Below, piece by piece: positions 11,701 to 23,192 of a stretch of DNA of 64,000 bases; the stretch's first letter is position 1; every line of letters starts with the position of its first letter. This DNA is from Gyrodactylus bullatarudis (Eukaryota > Platyhelminthes > Monogenea > Gyrodactylidea > Gyrodactylidae). The DNA lies in contig SSNU01000220.1 in assembly GCA_012064415.1 (NCBI GenBank), positions 228,708 to 292,707 of the forward strand, read 5' to 3'. The position numbers and the translations under genes are program-made. The notes beneath the pieces were generated by a model. The model made no database searches, was not told the origin of the DNA, and saw only the letters and a program-made list of their open reading frames with translations.

Positions 11701-14700
11701 CTTGATAACTTCTTTTGAGTGATAAAGACAGTAAGAATATGCAATTTTTGGTATCGATGGAAATTTTCAGGATCATTTATCGAAAAATATTTTTTTTGGG
11801 GTCTTTTTTGGAATTAAAGCTAATGAAGTATTATATATTCGTAGAGTAATTGCAATTAATTAATCAGTCAGTTCAAGCAAGACTCACGACCTAGGATGGC
11901 GTTTATCTTCTTCAGCAATGAGGAACCAAACAAAATCTGTATATGTCATAATTCCATCTGTGAAGGATTCTGATCTGAAATTAGGTTAAATTAAATTTTT
12001 AAATTGAAAAAACAATGAATATATTCGTATAGAACAAAATTCAATTTCGTAAATTTTCAATTGTAATTTTACAAATCGCTTTCGTGACATCATTCATTAG
12101 ACAAAAATTTAATATTTTCAAATAGTCTTATTAAAAAACACACTAAGAGACCTAGAGAAAATCTTTACAAGTTACATAGCTAAGAATGAAATTTTTTATG
12201 TTTTCAGAATACGCTGATATCGAATATGCAAAAAACCCATTTATAACTTCTCAATAAAATATTGTAGCTTGATAAGTCATAGTTCATTTGGAAGAATATT
12301 AGTTCTTTTTTCAATTAATAAATTATTTTTAGTTTCTTTAAAACAGTATTATGGCTAAAGAAAGCTATCTGTCCCATGTCTGACCCTCTGGGGCTCGAAG
12401 AATTAAAAAGATTTTTTGAATTATTTCAAAATTCATACGAAAGCGGGTTGAAAATTTACGAAATTGATTACCAATAGTCAACTGAGAGTTAATTGAAAGA
12501 AATACAGAAAGTAAGTTGATTTGGTATTTTCATGTTTTTAAAATATTTTTCACCAATGTGAATTAGCTTAGACATACTTGGTTACTGCTCCACTGAATAT
12601 ACGATCAATCATTCTCTCTGAGATAGCTATAAAATGATAATAAAAACAGAAATAATAATAAGAATAAAGGTTAATTTCAGTGAAAGAGAAAGAAAAATCA
12701 ATAATTATTGATAAATATTATAATATTTTCTTTTTTTTCCAAGCAATCTTGTTCACTGTAAAAAACGAAAATACAATAGAAAATATTAGGATAGTTTCTG
12801 AAACTCCAACGTACCTTATGAGTTAAGAGAGTTGAGGGTAAAAGGCTAGAGAGAACACAATAGAATATGACTCATTTCGGTTGAAAATAGAAGAAGAGAA
12901 AGTGAATGCTGAAGCTAATTGATCAAAGTTTTAGAGTTGGAGAGAAAATACTATGTAAAAACAACCTAGAGAGCACATATTTTCTACTTCTCTCTCATGT
13001 GTACGTAAATGGGTGCGGAGGGGTGTCCCAATGAAGGTTTTTTTACATTTTCATTTTCATAAAGAAGTCAGAGAGTAGCAGTTATTCTGTACTCAAATAG
13101 AAAAGTTAAATTCTGATCATAGGAATGTTGTTAAATCTATTAATACATTATAATTATAAAAAGAATATACATTTTCTTTTGGGGCGTATGGTTATTTTTA
13201 ATTTGACGTAAATGTGTCGCAATTAGAAGAAAAAACTTGAATACTACAATAAATCAAAAAGCAACACGAGTTTAGACTTCTACTCTTAACTTAGACACAT
13301 CAATTTGACCTCTTTCAAGGTTTTATTTAGATAGATTTTAAAAATATTCATTCATTGAAGTGATGAATTGAGAATGACTAGAAGTAGATCAAGATTTATC
13401 CGGAGATAATATACAAATTCAAGAGCTTTAGTACGTAATGTAAAGCTAGATAATATGATGCTGGGAATTTATTACAAAGAAAACCTTGAGAATTCTATCT
13501 TTAAAACTAGACAAGGAAACCAATTTTCAACAATTTTTGAAATACTTTAATTGATCATGATTTGACTTTCTCAAGATAATGGAGTGATTCCAAAAGTTTT
13601 TTCTTCGAATGGATTTCAAAAATTTTCCATCATTTATCATAATTGTTCATTCTTATTTATCCAAGTCCAAATAGATATGTATTAAAATCTCTCAAGTCAA
13701 GAAATGCAAGAAAGTTATTAATGAGGATGATTTTTTCTTGTATTTCTTGACCTATTACTAATAAAGCTAATTAATGTCAAGATGGGAATTCATGATTTTT
13801 ACAAAATTGTTAATTTTTTCATCAAGAAATTGAATTTGATCAGTTTTTTTGGAATCTAGATCATGAGGCCCTTTTTCACCATATGGAGAAAAAAAATTTA
13901 GAAAAAAATCAATTTTTAAGGAAAATACGGTAAATTTTAAATCTTGAAGTAGCGCCAAATTCCCATTTTTTGAACTTAGAATTGAAATTTTTTGTTGATT
14001 TCAATGTGAGAGAGTGATCAAAAGTTGATTTTTAGGATCACAATAAGACAAAAAACTCAATTATCATAATTAAAATTTTGTTAAATTCGTCATTTTTCTG
14101 GGATCTTGAAATATCAAGTTGCATCCACTTTCAAGTAGGGAAAATGGTGAAAAATTCAAAATTTGATTTTGATACAATTATGAGGTCATTCTCAAAACCA
14201 TATTCAGCATATTTGATTTCTTTGACTAATTGTGATCCTAAAAATCAACTTTTGATCGCTCTCTCACATTTAAAATTTACCGTATTTTCCTTAAAAATTG
14301 ATTTTTTTTTCTAAATTTTTTTTCTCCATATGGTGAAAAAGGGCCTCATGATCTAGATTCCAAAAACTCCTGATCAAATTAAATTTCTTGATGAAAAAAT
14401 TAAGAATTTTGTAAAAATCATGAATTCCCATCTTGACATTAATTAGCTTTATTAGTAATAACTAAAATATATGTAAATTACCTTCCTATTGAGGAGAATT
14501 TAGAAAAATTTTGATAATATTCTTAAAAAGTATAGACTCACCATAATTATTGTGTCTTTTGAGATCTTCCTTGTTGATGATCAAATCGTGATCTGTATCT
14601 AGTTCCCAGAATCGACAGTAAATAACGTAGAAATGTTCGTAGGAGAAATATTGTGTCACAACATTGATATCACTCTCTTCAGCGACATGTTGTAGCTCAC

Positions 14701-17700
14701 TTAGGAAATTCGAGTTCCTCAACTCAATCAGGGATATTCGTCCAGACCAAGAGGAGTTTATGCAGAAGAATATTCTAGCTATCACAGTTGAAACATATTT
14801 ATGATGAAAATCAGGAGCTGACTTCAGGAATTTTAGGCCAGGGTGCGTGTAAATGATATCCTTCAAAAAAAATAATTTGAGATTATTATCCATAGTCAGA
14901 ATAATGGAAAAAAAGTCTTAAGGTGTTGTGAATAGATTGAATGATTTTCCTATCTAAATTTTTTTTTCGAATTTTTAAAAACCGTGAATAAACATTCTTA
15001 GAATAAAATTTTCGAATAATTTGCTAAATCAATTGAAAATACTATGGATTCTTGCAGAAAAACTTTAAAAACTTTTATTATATTAACATCAGCCCTAAGA
15101 AAATATTATACCAAAATAAAATTTTACCCCAAGAAATGTATATATATTGAATAAAAAAGAGACGTTTTAAACAAAAAACTTCTTTTCGACAGAGAAACTC
15201 TTTGATCTCTGTTTCTAGTTGAGCTACAGATAATTCCATGAGTAAAAAGGGGTTGATGCCAGTTTTAAGAATATAGCGCTTTTATTTCGTGGCATACTCA
15301 TACCAAATATACAAGAAAAGACTCCAAGAAGTTTTCAAATCTACTTTTCCGAACGAAAAAGCGAAAATATTCTTCAAAACCAACAAAATATTCCCTAATC
15401 AGTTAAAAGACAAATTAGACCCACTGAAACAAACTCATGTTGTCTACAAATTCAGATGTTTCTGTCAAGCTGAATATATCGGACACACTTATAGGAGACT
15501 AGAAGAGAGAATCAACGAACATCTCTATACAGGGACAACAGCCACAAGGGAACATACGAGAACCTGTCCAGAAAAAGTTTCCCCATTAAACTTTGAAATT
15601 ATTTACAAACAACCAGGGAAAAACGTGGCAGCTTTAAAAACCGCTAAAACATTATACATAGAGAAACAAAAGCAAAATCTATGTATCCAAAAGAAATTCG
15701 TGAAACCACTGGTTCTACCAAGACCAACACTGACCAATTCGCAACCAACACTGGTATCAACCCCAAGAAAAAGAAACAGATCAGATGATGACATAGGACA
15801 AAATAAGATCACCAAATATTTTTCACAGATGTAACCATTATATTCATACCTCATATTTTCACATTACTTTGTGCTTTCAATTACAGTAACACTACCCAAC
15901 CCTTTGTACATAATTTCTAGTGTTATTACTATTAGTCATATTACAGAGTCAAATCTGATAAGGATAGATATCACTCTTACACCCCAAAGAGTCTATGTTA
16001 TTATTATACACACGCACCAGAGAACAGCCAATGAGAACTAAAACCAATATTTTGTACACAATTTTCTTTATATAAATCTGGCATGTAAAAGCTGATGAGT
16101 ATGCCACGAAATAAAAGCGCTATATTCTTAAAACTGGCATCAACCCCTTTTTACTCATGGAAAAAACTTCTGAAATTCATTGGATAATTACGAAATAGCT
16201 AGAATTTTTTTCTTTGGATTCTGTTCTTGAAGGGCATAGTTTTATTCAGAGTTGATCTTATGCATAAAGAGTATTCCATTTAGTCTTTTCATAAGTAACA
16301 CCAAGTAAATAAATCCTCTCAAAAGCTACAGGAACCATTTTGAAAAAAATCATTGGAATTTTCTTAATTTACGTATTCTATTTATTTAATACTAGGAAAG
16401 TGAATTAGATTTTTTTGTATTCTGGAGGGACCAACTCTACTACAGTAGAATACTCTACTGTATTTAAGAATAATAATTCAGTAACCAACATATTACAAAA
16501 AGGAAAATAATTTTTAAAAATACTCTCAGAGTATCTGTCTGATAAATTGAAAATACAAAGCATAGCAAAGAAAAAATTGAATATTCTCAACCTGATGTAG
16601 GCTAGCTTTAGAGGGGTATTCGTCTCATTTTTTTGCTTGAAAAAAAGATATATCACGTGATGTGAATTATTACTATAGCATGGTTATGTTGAGAGAAATT
16701 TCGTTTACAAGAATTTTTGGAAATGCATGAATTCATTTTTGTCAGAAAAGAAAGATCCTCAGCTAAATCAAATTAATTTTTTTAAATCAAGAAAATGATC
16801 TTGTCTGACAAATTCCTTGTAGAAGAAGGCATGAGGAAAATTCTTATTTTTTCTATATATAAGTAAGAAAAAATTTAGTAGATTTGACAAAGATAATTAA
16901 TAGGGTGAATCAAATACAATTATTTTACGGGAATTTCCAATTTCCCTACAGGAGAGTAAATTTTCAGGATGGAAAACTAATCGAAATATTGATAAAGCCT
17001 TAATATTTATGAACGAAACTTAATCGGATTCAGTCGCAGATAAATTAACTGTTAAAAATTCTTAAGTGAGACCTATTTTTAGAAAAAGGTTACTCTGTTG
17101 ATGAGATAAACCTGAGTGATTAAAAACTATTATTTTATTGAAATTTAACTAAATATTGATGTAACTTTTTTTGTCATTACAATGGAAAATCGATTTTTTA
17201 CTTTTAAAAGTAATTGGAATAATATGTACTATGATTTTAGCATTCATAATAATTTCTTTTAGATCATTTTATCTCAAAAAAGAAGATGTATTGAAATTAA
17301 AATGAAAATTCAACTATATTTAAATCGAAAGAGTTAGTTAAAGCTATTTTCGATGAATTTAGAAAAAATTTGGAGACATTTTAATTTTCTATTTGGCGGG
17401 TTTTCATTTATTTAAACTTTGAGTTGAAAATTTTGTTGATTTCAAGGTGTGAGAGGAATCAATCTTTATTTTTCAAAGTTTAAAAAAATGGAAAAATCCC
17501 GCCAAATAGAAAATTTTAATTTCGAATTTTTTTCACAAATTAGCAAAAGTGTGCCTTCGGTTTCCAAAAATTCTTTAGGAAATTTCGATACCTTCATGAG
17601 AATAGCTGTATTTATGCAAAATTATAGCTCAGTTATAGATAGACAATAAAGGTCTAGGTTAATGTTTAGGGTAAAAGAAAAAGATTCAATTACTCACATA

Positions 17701-20661
17701 GATGACTGGCTCGAAATCGGCAAATTCGAGATGATTAGACTTTCCATTTGTGAGGACATAGATGAATCTTGAGGCAATGTCCGAAGAGCTGAGGAGAACT
17801 CTGAAGAAAAACAAATTTTTACTCGAATTTGTCCAATAGTTATTTTTGACATTTCCTATTTCTTATAATTAATCAAAAATGGCATGGATAATTTTGTGAG
17901 TGTAAAACATGAAGTAGCTCGTGGATCTTGTCAGATTAAAAAATAACATTTAAAATTATTCTATAAAAACGTGGAACAAAAAGATTTTTCATACAAATCC
18001 AAGATGAATAAAGATTATGGTAGGATCATCATGAATATTAAACGAACCTTTTCCAAAAGTTGGAAATACTTGAAAGGCTGATCGATTCATCCGTTTCACA
18101 ATCTCCGCCGCAGTTCAAGTAGATCGGTCGTTTCCAATACAGACTGACGCCCAAGGCTTTGGTGATTATGTCGAAATTCTCATAGGGTATTGTAATTTCT
18201 GAGATGCGCTTTTTAGGCTTCACTTTCACAGATTCCTCTTTGGTACTCTTGTCCTCAGAGTCATCCTTCTCTTCGAGTTGGTTGTAAGAAGTTTCAATTT
18301 CCTTCTTTATACGATTTATCTCCTTATCTACATCTGAGGATGAAAGACGAGATTTATCGGCTGGGAAATGGAACTTGGGAATCACATCATAACTGGCAAT
18401 AGTGTTTTTTATCTAAATGGCAGGGAATATGAATTATTATGACATGATAAGAGGAAAATTTTGAAGAAATCATACCTCATTTAAGGGAGGAGACGTTGGC
18501 TTAGCTTCAAAGGTATACTTTGGGTCTTTGAGTATCTTTGGCTTCTCCAACAATTCGGGAGCTTCTGTTTGTGGTTTATTCTTGCTTGTAGGAGATGTGG
18601 GAAATTGTTTCGCATCACCTTGGTCCTCATTATTGATAATTGCATTCTAGATTAATGAATATAAATACATATAGAATCCCTTCTCATTCAAAGTCCATAC
18701 TTTTAATTCACAAAATTTACATTCCTAATTCTATAATTGTAAATGCTTGGAACAGCTTAGATTTTTTTAATCTTTAAAAATGATAAAACTAAAGTTACAA
18801 GCCTATAATGAAATTTTTATTAGCTTCGTCTGATTCTTTTGGTCTAAGCTAGGGATTGATATTTTTAGGTGTCAAGTAACCCTAAAAAAGGCGTGTTCCT
18901 ATAAGATTAGATAAAATGGGTCTATAGTAAATTTAGTATAGCAAAAAGAATTAGTATGTAGAATTTTAATTTGTATAGTCGTCTCTCAAATTTAATATTC
19001 GTTTTATTGAAATTAGCAAGAATAGCATTTTGACAGGTTAGACTTACAAAATCTAAGATTGGCACTTTTCTATCCTTTGTTTGTTGAGTTGACATTGAAC
19101 CTGCAGTGTCAATTGAAGAAGGCTTAGTTTCGACAGTCGAGGGCTTGTCATTATTTCGTGTAACTTGAGGAGTGAACTTTTCATCATTCTTCTTTGACTC
19201 ATCGTCCAATTCTAATGATACATCATGGTCAACCTTTAAATCTGATTCTGGTTGGTGTTTAGTTTCCTGTGGGAAATAAAAAGAACAAGATGGTCATTAA
19301 TCAAAGGGTAATATAATCTCTACAAGAAGAATTGAAAATTATCCTGGGGACTTTTGAAAGCTTATAGGTATTGCCTTCACAAGAAGAGGAAAAAGGATAG
19401 ATTTTTATGAGGATTGGAAAGAAACGAAAAAATTATAATAATCGATAAAATATTTAAAATGCGCATTTTTCTTCCAAAGGTCACAGTTCTAAATGCTAGA
19501 GAGAGAGAGTAATACACTGTGAATAGAGAAGTAGAAGAATCTTTCAGGCTCTATATTCAATTATTCTCTTACTGTAAACTGATATGTAGGAGTCTGAGGT
19601 GAGTTGCCTGATGATGACTCATTACCGATCACACCACGACGAGTGCGCATCTCCGGCCTCTTTGGAGTATCCGGTCGATAGTCATCTTTAGACTGATCAA
19701 TCAGTCTATTAACCATAACATTGCTACTCTCTGAATTGGTTATAGATAGGTTATTAGAGGCTTTATTTGAGAATGAGAAGACATTATTGTCCGTTTCTCT
19801 TTCATTATTTTTGGGAAATGAATCTTTTTCATCTGGTGTAAATTTGAATGGAGGCCTAGGCCTGGGGGAGCTAGCCTCAAAGTCATCGTCTATATCAATT
19901 TCAGCTTTAACCAATGGCGGAGATACTGAATCCCGATGATAGTCTTTTATTATTTGAGTGTCAATTGTCTTGGTAGGCTTCTTCAAGTTGATATCGTCTA
20001 TTTTGTTGCTGTTGTTGTTATTCCTTATTGTTATTTCAAGCTCTTTAGATCCAGATTTGTTGTAGCCTTGGATTGACTGAGATGTGGCAATATTATTATT
20101 GTTATTATTCAAAGAGGAATTTGACGAAATTGATAAACGTGGATGAGGTAGATTGGGTGGTGCATAACTGTAAATGTTCTCATTAGGTTCTTGGCTTTCA
20201 TGGAAAAGTTTTCCTTGATCCGAACTGTCCTTATCAAGAGATGAATTCGATATACTTTGTCTATGGATTGTATGGTGATGTAGGATCTCTGAGAATGGTG
20301 TACAATGTCCCATGTGGACACCAGCAGGACAAAATCTATTAACAACATCACTATGAGTTGTATATGGTGATACAAGGGAGATTGTGTTCAACTGAGCTTT
20401 TGGGCATCTTGAACATGAATGAACTGCGCGTTTCCATGTTAAATCAACCTTGTATGATCGATATAATTGAACTTTTGTAGCTAACACAAAATTAGGTACT
20501 CCCTCGACAATTTTATGGCCAGCTGTATTGATATTAGCAGACTGAAAGTTTCTCCTAGCTGGTAGTGGGCGCAATTTCACTTGTTGTTGGCCAGCTGTGA
20601 AATCCTTGGATAATGGGGACTGGGATGTAGTTACTATTCTGGAATTGTTATTTGATATCAT
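8784..20661 (-). CDS. PPP2R3A: PP2A regulatory subunit B'' (PR72/PR130 family), ten exons
   Basis: Calcium-binding regulatory subunit that targets the PP2A holoenzyme. Exons: 20661-19573, 19266-19048, 18646-18476, 18412-18048, 17800-17698, 14860-14542, 12626-12578, 11974-11891, 11126-10832, 8969-8784. All junctions are GT-AG and the join is in frame, giving 959 residues. The N-terminal 490 residues are Ser/Asn/Pro-rich and unmatched, as in the long PR130-type isoform; TAA lies two codons before the ATG. The B'' core starts at VIPKFHFP (about 503), then THPGLKFL, FYVIYCRFWELDTDHDL with an EF-hand loop at 737-748, RIFSGAVT, FVWFLIAEEDK and IEYWFRCM with a second perfect EF loop DLDGDGLLSMYE at 809-820. 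The C-terminus has SDWDRYADEAY and an acidic tail. Donors GTCGTG (exon 8) and GTTCGT (exon 4) are weak. Introns of 2.8, 1.9 and 1.9 kb hold repeats. Confidence 0.93.
9452..9656 (+). repeat. Half-copy of foldback family
   Basis: Lies inside the last intron of the PP2A subunit gene. It reads GTGGAAATTTGGGGC, then TCTAGAGAAAAATATTGAG, then TTCTCATCTTCATATCAATT, the order seen in one arm of the foldback elements at 42984-43662 and 44484-45157. The mirrored arm is missing here. Confidence 0.65.
13753..14460. mobile_element. Foldback (palindromic) element in a PP2A subunit intron
   Basis: The first and last roughly 110-170 bp are inverted copies of each other, beginning TATTACTAATAAAGCTAATT and running through GATGGGAATTCATGATTT and CATGAGGCCCTTTTTCACC. 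An inner pair, GTGATCAAAAGTTGATTTTT and its complement, is shared with 44484-45157. No transposase frame is present, so it is non-autonomous. It accounts for about a quarter of the 2.8-kb intron. Confidence 0.85.
15234..16162 (+). mobile_element. Truncated Penelope-like retroelement with 68-bp inverted termini
   Basis: The first 68 bp (15234-15301, starting TTCCATGAGTAAAAAGGGG) and last 68 bp (16095-16162) are perfect inverted copies by eye. Between them lies one reading frame with a GIY-YIG endonuclease domain and no reverse transcriptase, so the copy is 5'-truncated. An inverted fragment of the 3' end placed at the 5' end is a known outcome of Penelope insertion. The perfect repeats suggest recent insertion. 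It sits antisense to its host gene. Confidence 0.85.
15289..15834 (+). CDS. Penelope-like GIY-YIG endonuclease domain, 5'-truncated, C-terminal PIP-like box
   Basis: The C-terminal part of a Penelope-like element protein, in which the GIY-YIG nuclease nicks target DNA for reverse transcription. The frame (181 codons) opens from the left inverted repeat without an ATG, so it is truncated. The catalytic core is THVVYKFRCFCQAEYIG, then RRLEERINEH with the conserved arginine and the EH pair, and a Cys/His set (C..C, H...C) as in Penelope nucleases. About 100 residues of basic linker follow, ending with RKRNRSDDD and then QNKITKYF, which fits the PCNA-interacting box consensus QxxIxxYF, three residues before the stop. 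The frame has no internal stop, so it decayed little or inserted recently. Expression is doubtful because no promoter or start codon is seen. Confidence 0.85.
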   Translation: MAYSYQIYKKRLQEVFKSTFPNEKAKIFFKTNKIFPNQLKDKLDPLKQTHVVYKFRCFCQAEYIGHTYRRLEERINEHLYTGTTATREHTRTCPEKVSPLNFEIIYKQPGKNVAALKTAKTLYIEKQKQNLCIQKKFVKPLVLPRPTLTNSQPTLVSTPRKRNRSDDDIGQNKITKYFSQM

Positions 20662-22259
20662 TCTTTATCCATAACAGCTACAATGGCTTTGTGGAGCATG
20701 ATTTATTTTTTGGGTGTTTAATTCGATAGCAAAGTTTTTTATTAACTGATGAAGTTAGAATAGTTTTTAGTTGTGAGCAAACTTTCAAGACACATTTTAT
20801 TCTTCTTCATACAAATGATAAGACTTTGGAGTGATTTAACATATCAATCAGAGTCTTTGATAACTCTAATAAATAATAATTGTGTTGTTGATTTCGTTTC
20901 AATGATGATAAAAATACTATTATTTATTGCAGAAATATAATAGTAGAGGTGTCGTGTGTATTTGTTTCTAAATCGAAGAGAAATATATATTGAAATGATT
21001 GATGTATGATGAATTGTCTGTAATCAGAGGCTGTGTCTCACAAAAGAATATCAAAAGTGAAACAGAAAAACAAGCAATTGGAGCAAATTATTGTGAAAGA
21101 GAGATAGATAATTTCTTCTGTCGTTGATTGCAATACTTTCTTACTCAAGAAGAAGAATTAGAAACAGTGCGCGCCCTAAAAATGCAAAAGAGAAATAGCA
21201 GTGTATGTTAATGAATTCAACCAATCAGGGAACAGAAGTCATCTAGAGGTGTGCGAATATTAACCAATCACCTTCAAGCTAAGGCACCTCCATTCACTGA
21301 AGCTAATTGATCGGTTACAAAAACAAAACTACAATTCACACCAATAATAATCTTATTCTCTTCTCTTTTTACATTACTTCTTCTTTGCTTATTCATAAAC
21401 AATAATCATTTTTTATAAGATAGTAGTAGAATAGAGAGAAAATTCATGTATATATCATTGAAGAAACAGAGAGAGAGAGAGAGAGAGAAATATCAAGAAT
21501 ACCAATGTACCAATAGATTTATGGATTTTATTAACAGAATATATGTACTGAATAACCCATGTCTCTAAGACAAAAGAGAGATAGAAAGTTGAACATACAT
21601 TTCATAAAGCACTCGCTACAACCTTGTAGAAATCCATTTTGAACTGATATTTTAATAAGGATACATATTACAGATTATAAATTTGCTGTTAGACTCATTG
21701 TACATGATTCTTCATTCCCAGTTGATGTATAAGAAAAGTAAACTATAGTATGATTGCATTAATGAAATTAACAAATGAATTTAATTTATTAAATTACCTT
21801 GTTATTAATATAATTTTGTATAATCATCTGTATACTTTGAAGTAGTTTGTGTATATATTTTTAAACATAATCAAAGTATGTGAGAATTTTATTTTTTAAT
21901 TTTTTGAAAATAAATATATTGTCAATTGAAAATCACAGTTAGAAAAATTACGAGACAAGTAAAATGTTGTGTGAATAATTCTAGACTGGAATTCGAGTTT
22001 GATTTATATATAAATTTAGAAATAAAATCATTAGACTAAAAAGGAATACACTTACGTTAACTGATTCTCGAAAAGATGTCGGATAATTGTTGAAGACAAC
22101 ATTGAAAAACACTTGAGAATTTGAAATTTAAAACTGTTACTAACTATTAAAAAGAAGCTTTATCCTATTTTTCACCAATAATTTCCAAAGATGTCCACTA
22201 AGCTTGGATTTACATTTCCATTAACAAAATCACCTTTCACAAATCATCTCTTCGATCAT
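20662..22259. other. Upstream region of the PP2A subunit gene
   Basis: No coding frame is seen. CCAAT boxes occur at about 21220 (AACCAATCAGGG) and 21263 (AACCAATCACC), 550-600 bp upstream of the start codon, and may belong to its promoter. A (GA)n microsatellite of about 20 nt lies near 21468-21488. The rest is AT-rich without recognised repeats. Confidence 0.45.
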
Positions 22260-22402
22260 TTAGGAAATAATAGCAAAAAAGTAAGAGGTTAATAATACTA
22301 GAATAAGGATAAAGAGAGAATAAGAAAGTAGGTCATATTTTGAAATTCGGTTATCGATCAAATTGATTTTTTTCTCTATTTCTTTAGTGGTTTGCAGTGT
22401 AA
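22260..22402 (-). CDS. Candidate last exon of a tail-anchored membrane protein
   Basis: A strong acceptor (TATGTTTCCTTAG) opens a frame of 47 codons: TLQTTKEIEKKINLIDNRIS, a short charged helix, then a single hydrophobic segment (YSLFILILVLLTSYFFAII) running to the stop. A heptad-like helix followed by a C-terminal membrane anchor is the layout of SNARE-like and other tail-anchored proteins, but I recognise no family. The upstream exon, which must end with one unpaired base, was not found. It could be a chance open frame in AT-rich DNA. Confidence 0.25.
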
Positions 22403-22960
22403 CTAAGGAAACATAAAACGTACTTGGACTATTGTATATAGTAAATGTATGCACATTTTACGTATTCAGAGGATGTGATGTGTACAAAAATTGAGTAATG
22501 AACTGCAGATTCTTTTGTTTGTTATCTTTAGATGATTGATCAGAAAATTATTGTACATATAAATAGTTTGGATCAATAGTTATTATATGTAATACTAAAA
22601 TAAATAATCATTTATTCTTGCAATCTATAAAATAACAAATGAAAAAATCACATCAAGTCTATTGGAAATGACAGACTTGAATTTTTCTCTTCAATCTTCA
22701 TACTAATCATATTCAAATTATTAGTCCAAATAATTAATCTCAACATTATATTTGTATTTATGTAAAGCATATTTTTGTATCTGTTTTGGTTTCTGAAATA
22801 ATTCTGCTATTTTTCAAAAATCCTATTTTGTAAAATTAATGCTCTTTCTGATTATAATAGATAATAATCTATGGTGAAAAAAAACCAAAAATACAATCTA
22901 TAACAAGAGCAAATTATGTATACTAATTGAACTTGATTCTTAGAAAGATGCATTATGATT

Positions 22961-23192
22961 ACTGATCAATGATTACAGTAAAAATATTTCTATTGAAACA
23001 TCTTATTTTTATTGAAACACGAATATTTACCCCCTAATTAAGTATTATCTCGACCAATCAGAATGCAGCAAGGGATTTCTATACATTTAGATAGGTCGAG
23101 ATAAATAATACTTAATTAGGGGGTGAATATTCGTGTTTCAATAAAAATAAGATGTTTCAATAGAAGCATTTTTATTGTAATCATCGATTAGT
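22961..23192. repeat. Near-perfect 232-bp palindrome (MITE-like)
   Basis: Two arms of about 105-110 bp are inverted copies around a short centre near 23052-23090. The arms share TATTGAAACATCTTATTTTT, then ACACGAATATT and CCCCCTAATTAAGTATTAT. Only a few mismatches are visible. There is no coding capacity. From here to 25574 I see no gene and no clear repeat. Confidence 0.85.

Larger units (their letters stand above)
14893..17697. other. PP2A subunit intron sequence around a Penelope insertion
   Basis: This is the upstream part of intron 5. It contains the Penelope-like element at 15234-16162 and a short inverted repeat around 17390-17510 (ATTTGGCGGG and its complement CCCGCCAAAT). No further exon is expected, because the flanking exons join in frame. 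Confidence 0.6.

Noticed and set aside
15603..15854. 83-codon antisense frame in the Penelope element
   Set aside because: Complement of the GIY-YIG frame without its own features.
19721..19939. 72-codon plus-strand frame over the first exon of the PP2A subunit
   Set aside because: Antisense shadow of the serine-rich exon.
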